Source of the DNA: Pseudothermotoga sp.
GTDB taxonomy: Bacteria; Thermotogota; Thermotogae; Thermotogales; DSM-5069
NCBI GenBank assembly: GCA_003510135.1
Contig: DOKY01000033.1
Span: 17,516 to 81,515 of the forward strand
DNA length: 64,000 bases
Direction: 5' to 3'
Below the pieces are notes generated by a model that was not told where the DNA came from, made no database searches, and saw only the letters and a list, made by a program, of their open reading frames with translations. The translations under genes were made by a program, and so were the position numbers. Shown piece by piece: positions 8,428 through 15,383 of the stretch. Every line of letters starts with the position of its first letter. Position 1 is the first letter of the stretch.

Positions 8428-9552
8428 TTACGGCCTCACAACTGTCTTCAATTCTGGTTTTCCATTCTTGATCTGAATTATCACTGCAGGCTTGATGGGA
8501 TCGCCCGAATCAGATGGAAAGCTTATCATACCTGCGACACCGGCGAAATCTTTCGTCGCGGCCAGAGCATCCCTTATCGCAACTGGATCAAGGGACTGTG
8601 CCCGTTCGATGGCATCCAGAACCAGATTGTAAGCGTCGAAGGCAAGAGCACCGAACGCGTCAGGTCTTCTGTTGTATTCTTTCACGTAAGCCTCGACGAA
8701 CGGCTTTGTCCTTGGTGAGAGGTCCGCATCCTGGTGGAAGTAAGTCGTGTAGCACAAACCCTCCACAAACTCTCCACCTATCTGGACCAGCTCCGGTGCA
8801 TCTGCACCGTCTCCGGCCAGCAAGTTACCCGCAAAGCCAAGTTCTCTGGCCTGCTTGGAGATGAGCGCTATCTCGGCGTAATAGCCCGGCATGAAGATCG
8901 TGTCGGGATTTTGAGCCAACGCATAGGTCAGCTGTGCAGAGAAATCCTGGTCTCCAGTGTTGTAGTAGACTTCAAAGAACTTTCCACCAAACTTGGCGAA
9001 GGCTTGCTTAAAGTAGTTTGCAAGCCCAACAACGTAGTCCTGCGCAACGTCAACGAAGATCGCGACCTTCCTCGACTTGAGCTCTTCCCAGGCGAACTTC
9101 GCGAGCAACTTACCCTGCAGCGTGTCGACAAAGCAGGCTCTGAAGATGAACCTTCTGTTCTGCGTTACGAGCGGGTTCGTGGCAGTGTTCGTCACCAGGG
9201 GCACTTGCTTCTGCTCTGCGATTGCACCCGCTGCCAGCGCGCACGAGCTCGTGCAGGGTCCAAGGATCGCAACGACCTTTTCCATATCGATTAACCTTCT
9301 TGCGACGTTTGCAGCCTCGGCCTTGTCACCCTTGTTATCCAGCAGGATCACGTTAACGGGTATGTCTTTTCCTCCGATTTTAACTGTAGGTCTGAGCTTC
9401 ATGGCCAGCTTCACTCCATCCCAGGACATTTGTCCGAACCCTGCGATGGGCCCGGTCATTTCCCAACCTGCACCGATCCTTACTTCGGTGACCTCGGCGG
9501 CAAACATGAGCGCGGCGGAAACCATCAACACAACCAGGAAGAACTTACGCAC
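8428..9552 (-). CDS. livJ: Branched-chain amino acid ABC transporter, substrate-binding protein LivJ-like
   Basis: 374 residues from the GTG at 9552, placed 7 bases after GGAGG. The open frame continues upstream to 9846, but that part is the antisense of the divergent gene and the promoter. Residues 1-19 are a signal peptide with a likely AEV cleavage region. The mature part is a type I periplasmic binding fold (VRIGAGWEMTGPIAGFGQMS near the start, GPCTSSCALAAG, and LAFDAYNLVLDAIERA near the end). It captures the ligand for LivHMGF. The exact amino acid is not deducible. Confidence 0.93.
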   Translation of the reverse strand: MRKFFLVVLMVSAALMFAAEVTEVRIGAGWEMTGPIAGFGQMSWDGVKLAMKLRPTVKIGGKDIPVNVILLDNKGDKAEAANVARRLIDMEKVVAILGPCTSSCALAAGAIAEQKQVPLVTNTATNPLVTQNRRFIFRACFVDTLQGKLLAKFAWEELKSRKVAIFVDVAQDYVVGLANYFKQAFAKFGGKFFEVYYNTGDQDFSAQLTYALAQNPDTIFMPGYYAEIALISKQARELGFAGNLLAGDGADAPELVQIGGEFVEGLCYTTYFHQDADLSPRTKPFVEAYVKEYNRRPDAFGALAFDAYNLVLDAIERAQSLDPVAIRDALAATKDFAGVAGMISFPSDSGDPIKPAVIIQIKNGKPELKTVVRP

Positions 9553-9595
9553 AACACCACCTCCACTGAACAGTTTGCGGGTTATGTTTGGCGTT

Positions 9596-9627
9596 ATTAT
9601 ACCATAGACAGAGAGAAGATCCGTCAA
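9596..9627 (-). promoter_or_regulatory. Probable livJ promoter
   Basis: On the minus strand a perfect TATAAT (9601 to 9596) is preceded by TGG, giving an extended -10. A TTGACG lies upstream (9627 to 9622), but the gap of 20 bases is longer than usual, so the extended -10 probably carries the activity. It sits 44 bases upstream of the livJ GTG. Confidence 0.6.
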
Positions 9628-9645
9628 GTCGATCTTAGGAGACTG

Positions 9646-9656
9646 TGTGATAAAAT
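9646..9656 (+). promoter_or_regulatory. Possible promoter of the 9678 gene
   Basis: TGTGATAAAAT, with TAAAAT at 9651-9656, resembles an extended -10 and lies 21 bases before the GTG start at 9678. No convincing -35 is visible. It would form a divergent pair with the livJ promoter. Confidence 0.3.
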
Positions 9657-9677
9657 CAAAAGTGTGGGGGGAAGCTG

Positions 9678-10274
9678 GTGTCGATAGATCCGAAAAAATT
9701 GGAAAGCATAATAACACAGATCTCCGGAATAATTGCTGCGCGAGTGGTTTCGGACACGGATGGTCTGAAGGAAATTCACGTGGTTGCTGACTCTGCGAAG
9801 AATCCCAAGCAGATCGTCCGAGACGTGGAGACCGCCATACTGGCATCGACGGGTTTGAGGATCGACAGAAAGATCGTCAGCGTTGCCCAGCTGAACCAGG
9901 AGTACCAGCCGATCGAGGATTACACAATCGAGTCCGTGAAGGCGGAGGAGGTCGGAAAGAACCTGAGGGTGACCGTGACAATCAAGCACGATGACGAAGC
10001 TTACGAAGGCATCGCCGAGGGACCCAGGACGAGCCTGCAGAGGCTCAGAATAGCAGCTTCGGCGGCTTTGAAGGCTGTAGACGAACTCTCCAGTAACGTG
10101 TTTTCGGTGGACGATGTGAGAATCATTAATCTGGCCGGTAAAGACTTTGTGGTTTGCCACGTAACAAGGCTCGCCAACGATAAAGAAAGGAGCATCATAG
10201 GCAGCGCAGAAATAGAACGAGACGTTCTGTTCGCCGCCGCGAACGCAGCATTAGACGCCTGGAAGAGGGCCTAG
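9678..10274 (+). CDS. Conserved protein of unknown function
   Basis: 198 residues from a GTG with a GGGGGAAG ribosome site. I do not recognise a named domain. The first 70 residues contain EIHVVADSAKNPKQIVRDVE followed by SVAQL, a pattern I recall from uncharacterised proteins in several bacterial phyla. Residues about 90-198 look like a second alpha/beta domain with a helix (SLQRLRIAASAALKAVDEL) and a C-terminal helix (FAAANAALDAWKRA). It is soluble and has no signal peptide, cysteine cluster or nucleotide motif. It stands alone on the plus strand, divergent from livJ and convergent with jag; its TAG stop and jag's TAG share a single palindromic CTAG (10271-10274). Confidence 0.7.
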   Translation: MSIDPKKLESIITQISGIIAARVVSDTDGLKEIHVVADSAKNPKQIVRDVETAILASTGLRIDRKIVSVAQLNQEYQPIEDYTIESVKAEEVGKNLRVTVTIKHDDEAYEGIAEGPRTSLQRLRIAASAALKAVDELSSNVFSVDDVRIINLAGKDFVVCHVTRLANDKERSIIGSAEIERDVLFAAANAALDAWKRA

Positions 10275-10915
10275 TTGTCTTCTTCCCCGTTTTTTCCGTT
10301 CGCGCTGTACTCAATTACGACCTTCCTGTAAGGCTCGACACCTACTGAGTAACTCTTCACATTCCTGTGCCGTTTCACTATCTCGTGGACCATCCTGCGC
10401 TCGAAGGCGAACATGGGATCGAGCATCACTCTGCCTTTCGTGAGTTTTGCGCGTTGAATTGCTTGCTTGACGATCGCTTCCAGGTTCTTCTTTCTTCTCT
10501 TCTTGTACTGACCAGCATCCACCGATACGGAAAGTTTCGTGTCGCTCATCCTGTTGAGGTATATCATTGCAACGTGCTGGAGCGCGGCGAGCGTTTTACC
10601 GTGCTTTCCGATGAGCCTGCCAAGATCTGACCCGTCGAGTTCCACCAGGAATCTCCTGCCAGAGCAAGATACCTTCACTACCACATCACCGCAGGCGCTC
10701 AGAGCGTTGGAAAGGAATTCTTCCAGTTTTCGTGTGAAGTAGTTGCTGTTGAACTGGATCTCGATCTCGGCATCCTTGGAGAACAGTCCGAAGATCCCCT
10801 TCGACCCTTTGTCCATGATCGTGTATTCATATTCACCTTCACGCAGGTCAAAACGCTTCTTTGCTTTTTGTAAGGCTTCCTCAACTGTTGGCGCGCTGAT
10901 CCTGACCTTCTTCAC
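10271..10915 (-). CDS. jag: Jag/KhpB (EloR) RNA-binding protein
   Basis: 214 residues from a GTG at 10915. Domain order is Jag-N (residues 1-50, with GSKGIFGLFSKDAEIEI), a linker, a KH domain around GRLIGKHGKTLAAL, and an R3H domain at about residues 160-205 (RRMVHEIVKRH). Jag/KhpB binds RNA, often with KhpA, and affects cell elongation in several Gram-positive bacteria. It is the last gene of the rpmH-rnpA-yidD-yidC-jag group, 6 bases after yidC, which is its classical position. Confidence 0.93.
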   Translation of the reverse strand: MKKVRISAPTVEEALQKAKKRFDLREGEYEYTIMDKGSKGIFGLFSKDAEIEIQFNSNYFTRKLEEFLSNALSACGDVVVKVSCSGRRFLVELDGSDLGRLIGKHGKTLAALQHVAMIYLNRMSDTKLSVSVDAGQYKKRRKKNLEAIVKQAIQRAKLTKGRVMLDPMFAFERRMVHEIVKRHRNVKSYSVGVEPYRKVVIEYSANGKNGEEDN

Positions 10916-10921
10916 CTCGAC

Positions 10922-12253
10922 TCACCCCTTGGGTCTCAAACCCAGAAGTTCACGCGTGGTTATTCCTCTGATCTTGTAGCGCCTGTAAATGTAGTAAGTG
11001 ACGAGTAGCTGGATCACCGTGTTGGTTGTGAAGTACAGAAACAGGCCACTCGGCAGCCCCACGAACAGGAAGGTGAACGCAACGGACATGAGAATGCCCT
11101 GCCAGGCAGATCTGGTATCCTGGCTCGTGATGAGCGTATTGTAGTAGCTCGCCAGGATCGTGATCAGAACAAACACCGCGTTGGCTGAGAACCCTCCCTT
11201 AGACAGATCGGACCATATCAGGAATCTACCGTTGAATGCGAACTCCTCCTGGAAGTAACGTATCACAGCATAGAGCAGGAAAAAGATGGGAAGCTGCACA
11301 ACGAGCATGAGACAACCACTCGCCGGGTTCACACCTTCTTCCCTGTAGGCTTTCAACAATTCTTCCTGTTGTTTCGTCGGGTCTTTGTACTTCTTTCGTA
11401 TCATCTCGATCTTCGGTTGCAGCTTGCGCATCTTTATCATTGACTTTGTTTGAGCGTGGTAAAGAGGATACAGCGCGAACCTCACAACGATCGTGAAGAG
11501 GATGATCGCCCAGCCAAAGTTCCTGGTGAGCTTGAACAGCCACCAGAAGAACCATACAAGAGGATAGAAGATTGGATCGTACCAGGCCGAGGAACCGGGA
11601 ATGGTTTTCAACGTTGAGACGAGCTCTTCATAGTCCTCCGGGAAGAGCTTCTTCAAAAACACTCTCTTGTACGGACCGAGGTGGAAGATCAGGGTGGAAC
11701 TGGTCCCGATCTGAACGTTGTTCGACACGATTCTCTGCGAGCCGGTCTTGACCAGACTTAGCGTTCTCGTTTTGGGCGCAAAGGACAAAAAGTAATCCTT
11801 GATCACTCTGTCGTTGTCGGCAAACCACACACGCGGCAGGCTCACCGTCACCGGGAACTTCGTCTCCAATCGAACTTCGATGAGATACTCCGGAACGTTG
11901 CGGAAGACGTAGGTCTTTTTCACATCTCCATAATCATAGCTGAGCGTCAGATCACCCCTGTAACTGTTCGTGTCAACCTGCTCACCGAAAAGTTGTGCCT
12001 CAGCAACGATTTTCAGGGATGTTCCGTCCTCAGTCAAGATATCGAAGCCGTCGTTGTCTCTCTCAAAAACATGAACTCTTCTTTCGGCTGTCAGATAAAC
12101 ATTGGCAAGGTTGCCGTTCTGGTCAAACTCGTACTCCGCAAAGCGCGTCTGGATCTTTATCCCACTGGCAAGGTACGTCACCTTGATCTCGTTCTGTGCG
12201 AGATTCAAGCACACTGCAACGATCAGAATCGAGATGATGAGCAACCTCTTCAA
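10922..12253 (-). CDS. yidC: Membrane protein insertase YidC
   Basis: 443 residues from a TTG at 12253 that overlaps the yidD stop (TTGA) and lies 7 bases after GAGGAG. An upstream extension to 12322 is antisense-free but overlaps yidD and has no ribosome site. There is an N-terminal membrane segment (residues 2-17), a periplasmic domain to about residue 225, then the conserved insertase core (NFGWAIILFTIVVRFALYPL, then a basic cytoplasmic hairpin, MLVVQLPIFFLLYAVI and the last helices). The large periplasmic domain makes it the Gram-negative/Thermotoga type. It inserts membrane proteins alone or with SecYEG. Confidence 0.95.
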   Translation of the reverse strand: MKRLLIISILIVAVCLNLAQNEIKVTYLASGIKIQTRFAEYEFDQNGNLANVYLTAERRVHVFERDNDGFDILTEDGTSLKIVAEAQLFGEQVDTNSYRGDLTLSYDYGDVKKTYVFRNVPEYLIEVRLETKFPVTVSLPRVWFADNDRVIKDYFLSFAPKTRTLSLVKTGSQRIVSNNVQIGTSSTLIFHLGPYKRVFLKKLFPEDYEELVSTLKTIPGSSAWYDPIFYPLVWFFWWLFKLTRNFGWAIILFTIVVRFALYPLYHAQTKSMIKMRKLQPKIEMIRKKYKDPTKQQEELLKAYREEGVNPASGCLMLVVQLPIFFLLYAVIRYFQEEFAFNGRFLIWSDLSKGGFSANAVFVLITILASYYNTLITSQDTRSAWQGILMSVAFTFLFVGLPSGLFLYFTTNTVIQLLVTYYIYRRYKIRGITTRELLGLRPKG

Positions 12254-12489
12254 GTCGATCTCCTCCTCAGTGTGAATTTTTCCGGTACGGGATCTTCGCC
12301 ACCCGGGTTCAACGGGTTGCATCTGAGGACGCGCCAGGCGGCGAGCAACAAACCTTTGAAGACTCCAAACCTTTCAACAGCCTGTAGAGCGTAAGTAGAG
12401 CAGGTCGGGGTGAACCTGCATGTCGGAGGCTTCATCGGGGAAATGTACTTCTGGTAAAACCTTATACAGTTCATGACGAACCTTCTCAT
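12250..12489 (-). CDS. yidD: Membrane protein insertion efficiency factor YidD
   Basis: 79 residues. It carries the complete YidD pattern: FYQKYISPMKPPTCRFTPTC, then YALQAVERFG, then RVLRCNPLNPGG. It is a small amphipathic protein thought to assist YidC-dependent insertion. The gene overlaps both rnpA (4 bases) and yidC (4 bases). Confidence 0.95.
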   Translation of the reverse strand: MRRFVMNCIRFYQKYISPMKPPTCRFTPTCSTYALQAVERFGVFKGLLLAAWRVLRCNPLNPGGEDPVPEKFTLRRRST

Positions 12490-12857
12490 GTACCTATCCT
12501 CTTCAACAAAGCCTTAAGTTTGTCCCTGATCGTCCAGTAGTCAACAGTGTTAAGGATTTCGGACAGGGCTTTCCGTGGAATTACAACAATATCATAACCT
12601 TTGGCGATCTCATGTTTCATGATTCTGTAACTTTCCCTGACCCACCGCTTTATCCTGTTCCTGTCGTGGGCTTTACCCAGTTTCTTTCGGACCACGATCG
12701 CAATCCTGTTGAAGTCGAGACCATTCCTGGCGTACACAACGGTGAAAAGCTCGTTCTGCAGAGACACTCCCTCACGGAAAACCCTGTCGAAATCTCGCTT
12801 CAGCCTCAGCCTTTCCCAGCGGGGAAACGAATGGAGATTCAAACTGCCAGTCTCCAT
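12486..12857 (-). CDS. rnpA: Ribonuclease P protein component
   Basis: 123 residues from the ATG at 12857, which lies inside the rpmH reading frame, so the two genes overlap by 19 bases. A TTG five codons later is also possible. RnpA features are RLRLKRDFDRVFREG, the basic RNR-type helix (HDRNRIKRWVRESYR) and the C-terminal DIVVIPRKAL. It binds RNase P RNA for tRNA 5' maturation; the RNA gene itself is not in this window. Confidence 0.94.
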   Translation of the reverse strand: METGSLNLHSFPRWERLRLKRDFDRVFREGVSLQNELFTVVYARNGLDFNRIAIVVRKKLGKAHDRNRIKRWVRESYRIMKHEIAKGYDIVVIPRKALSEILNTVDYWTIRDKLKALLKRIGT

Positions 12858-12973
12858 CTACCTTTCGCCCTTCTCCGGGCGAGCACTTTCCTTCCCGAGG
12901 CCGTACGGGACCTGACAAGAAAACCGTGCGTCTTTTTTCTTTTTCTTCGGTTCGGCTGGTAAGTTCTCTTCAT
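12839..12973 (-). CDS. rpmH: 50S ribosomal protein L34
   Basis: A 44-residue gene read by eye from the minus strand. It starts at the ATG at 12973 behind GGAGGAAG, encodes MKRTYQPNRRKRKKTHGF, continues with an RTASGRKVLARRRAKGR stretch, and stops at TGA 12839-12841. This is a full-length L34. It starts 18 bases after the disA stop and overlaps rnpA, so here L34 appears to be expressed from the clpC-radA-disA transcript or from a promoter inside disA. Confidence 0.96.
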   Translation of the reverse strand: MKRTYQPNRRKRKKTHGFLVRSRTASGRKVLARRRAKGRWRLAV

Positions 12974-12991
12974 CTCATCTTCCTCCTTCTA

Positions 12992-14065
12992 CTATTTCGG
13001 TTTCTTTCCAGTCTGAGCTTTTTCCCTTCTTTTTATCATACCAAGACTGGACACAATTGCCAATGCCCTTTTTTCCCCGATTCCATCTACAGATTTGAGT
13101 TCCTCCACACTTGCTCTTCCAAGGTTCTTCAGGTTTTTGAAGGTCTTCACAAGGTTCTGAGAAACGTTCAGAGGGATTTTCACCGTGTCTGTAAGGAACC
13201 TGTAACCTTTTGGATAAACCACAGTCTCACCAGCCTGTGCGGCTGTTTGAACGTCGAGGCCCAGCTCTCTGATGATCTTCATCTCTGTCAGGTTTCTCTC
13301 CTGTTTCAGTCTTTCTATCATTTCCGAGGCCTGATCTGGACCAATATCCGCTGTACTGTAATCCATGATCAAAAGCATCGTGGTCTCCTTGACTCCCGAG
13401 AGAACTTCTTCCAACTGTGCCCAGATCAGATTGGCTTCCTCGCCGAGTTCCACCATGTAGGGATAGATTTCTTCGTATATCCTCATCATCCTTATTGCTT
13501 TCTCTATGGTTCTCGCCACATCGTAGATGGACACACCCGCATCGAAGACAGAATCAATGAGAAACAGCAATTTATCAAGGTTGAGGCGATACTTCTCCAT
13601 CGCGTTCAGAGCTTGAGACACCCTAGCCATCAACAGTCTGGTATCACTGAGCACGTATTTGTGGGGTCCATAGTACACAGTCACAACGTTCCTGCGTTTC
13701 GAGATCGCAACTACCATACAGTTCGTCTGACGCGCCACCCTCTCCGCAGTCCTGTGACGGGTCCCCGTTTCCCCCGTTGGAATAGTTGGATCAGGAACGA
13801 GGTGCGCATTGGCTATCAGGATCTTCGAAACGTCCTCCGAAACTACTACCGCCCCGTCCATCTTCGAAAGTTCGTAAAGCCTTTCCGGGGTGAAAGAACA
13901 ATTCACTTCGAAACCGCTTTGAATGATACTTCTGTGTTTCGAGAGATCGTCAACAAAGAGTATCAGGGCTCCAAGATTCGCCGCCATTATGTCATCCAGA
14001 GCCTTTCTGAGTTTCGTACCTGGAGACAGCAGGGCTATCTTGTTGAGCAGTTCATTTGCTATCAA
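12992..14065 (-). CDS. disA: DNA integrity scanning protein DisA, diadenylate cyclase
   Basis: 357 residues from a TTG at 14065 that overlaps the radA end by 14 bases. The N-terminal DAC domain has both active-site motifs: DGA at about residues 70-72 and RHRT at about 103-106. A helical linker follows, and then a C-terminal helix-hairpin-helix DNA-binding domain (SVEELKSVDGIGEKRALAIV). DisA makes c-di-AMP from ATP and slows at branched DNA. It follows radA, as in Bacillus, and directly precedes rpmH. Confidence 0.96.
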   Translation of the reverse strand: MIANELLNKIALLSPGTKLRKALDDIMAANLGALILFVDDLSKHRSIIQSGFEVNCSFTPERLYELSKMDGAVVVSEDVSKILIANAHLVPDPTIPTGETGTRHRTAERVARQTNCMVVAISKRRNVVTVYYGPHKYVLSDTRLLMARVSQALNAMEKYRLNLDKLLFLIDSVFDAGVSIYDVARTIEKAIRMMRIYEEIYPYMVELGEEANLIWAQLEEVLSGVKETTMLLIMDYSTADIGPDQASEMIERLKQERNLTEMKIIRELGLDVQTAAQAGETVVYPKGYRFLTDTVKIPLNVSQNLVKTFKNLKNLGRASVEELKSVDGIGEKRALAIVSSLGMIKRREKAQTGKKPK

Positions 14066-15383
14066 TTTTCCTCACTCCCAGAACGTCCAGCAGAGACCTC
14101 ACGTCCCTCAATGCATGACAATTGTTAGCGACATCCGAACTGACGGGCAACAGTATCTTTTCCAGCTCGATCTTGCTCAACGCATCGAGACGGTTCTTGA
14201 TCCTGTGAACGGGTCTAATCCTTCCATCCAGACTGATCTCACCGACGGCTGCAGTTCTACCAAGCGGAACCTCGGTCAAAGAAGAAACGATGGCACAGGC
14301 GACGGCCAAATCCGCAGCCGTGTCGGTAATTCTCAGACCACCCATCACGTTCACGTAGACATCTCGACTCTCCAGAGAAAGACGGGCCTGACGCTCCAGA
14401 ATGGCTATCAGCATCAAGAGTCTCGTCAAATCATAACCACTACTCACACGTCTCGGCGAAACGGATCTTGCCTTCGACACAAGTGCCTGCAGCTGCACGA
14501 CGAGGGGTTTTGAACCTTCCATCACGCAGCTGAGACAGTTGCCTGCCGGTGGTTCTTCCGTGTCTATCAGGAAAGATTCGTCAATCTGTTTCAGACCCAG
14601 CTCGGTCATTTCAAAGATACACATCTCACCTGAAGGGCCGAATCTGTTCTTGACAATCCTGAGGACCCTGTAATCTGTGTTCGTCTCTCCCTCAAAGTAG
14701 ATCACGGTATCGACGAGATGCTCAACCATCTTTGGACCCGCTATTTCACCACTCTTTGTTATGTGCGCTATGAGCAATGCGGGAATCGAAAGCTGTTTAC
14801 AACGTTCCGTGATCAATGAAGCCGCTGTACGAACTTGAGCGATGCTTCCAGGGTACGCACCCACCTGCTCAGAATACATGGCCTGGAGTGAGTCCACGAT
14901 CAAAAACTTATAAGAACTGTCCAAGGCGTTCAGCACCAAGTGAGGATCGTTTTCGCTCAAGACAACGACGTTGTCTTTGAAGCGACAGCCAAACCTCGCC
15001 GCCCTGTAGCCAACCTGTTCCGCTGACTCCTCAGCAGTCACGTACAACACCTTGAACGTGCTCGCAAGATGACAGGAAATTTGGAGAGCCAGGCTGCTCT
15101 TACCAATGCCTGGCTCCCCACCGAGCAAGATTACCTGTCCTGGTAACAAACCGCCGTTCAACGCCTCGTCGAGTTCAGAAAAGCCGGTTTGAATCCTCCC
15201 CGAATCTGTTTTCGTCACAAGGCCCGTTAAGGAAACCGGTTCAACCACGTTCTTTCGCCATTCACCTTCAACGTGTGTGACCTGCTTGGCCGTGTTCCAC
15301 GCGCCGCAGCTTGGACACTTTCCAAACCATTTTGGTGATTCGTAGCCACAGTTTTCACAAACAAAATAACTGATCTTCTTCAT
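14052..15383 (-). CDS. radA: DNA repair protein RadA
   Basis: 443 residues. The N-terminal four-cysteine zinc finger is CENCGY...CPSCGAW (residues 9-29). Walker A is GGEPGIGKSS (about 88-97), the RadA-specific KNRFG motif follows, and a Lon-like C-terminal domain ends the protein. RadA promotes branch migration during recombination and in Bacillus interacts with DisA. Its ATG overlaps the clpC stop by 4 bases. Confidence 0.97.
   Translation of the reverse strand: MKKISYFVCENCGYESPKWFGKCPSCGAWNTAKQVTHVEGEWRKNVVEPVSLTGLVTKTDSGRIQTGFSELDEALNGGLLPGQVILLGGEPGIGKSSLALQISCHLASTFKVLYVTAEESAEQVGYRAARFGCRFKDNVVVLSENDPHLVLNALDSSYKFLIVDSLQAMYSEQVGAYPGSIAQVRTAASLITERCKQLSIPALLIAHITKSGEIAGPKMVEHLVDTVIYFEGETNTDYRVLRIVKNRFGPSGEMCIFEMTELGLKQIDESFLIDTEEPPAGNCLSCVMEGSKPLVVQLQALVSKARSVSPRRVSSGYDLTRLLMLIAILERQARLSLESRDVYVNVMGGLRITDTAADLAVACAIVSSLTEVPLGRTAAVGEISLDGRIRPVHRIKNRLDALSKIELEKILLPVSSDVANNCHALRDVRSLLDVLGVRKIDSK

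Noticed and set aside
12926..14128. 400-residue plus-strand open frame
   Set aside because: It is antisense to disA and rpmH, has a cysteine/histidine/phenylalanine-rich composition typical of shadow frames, and disA on the other strand has all its motifs.
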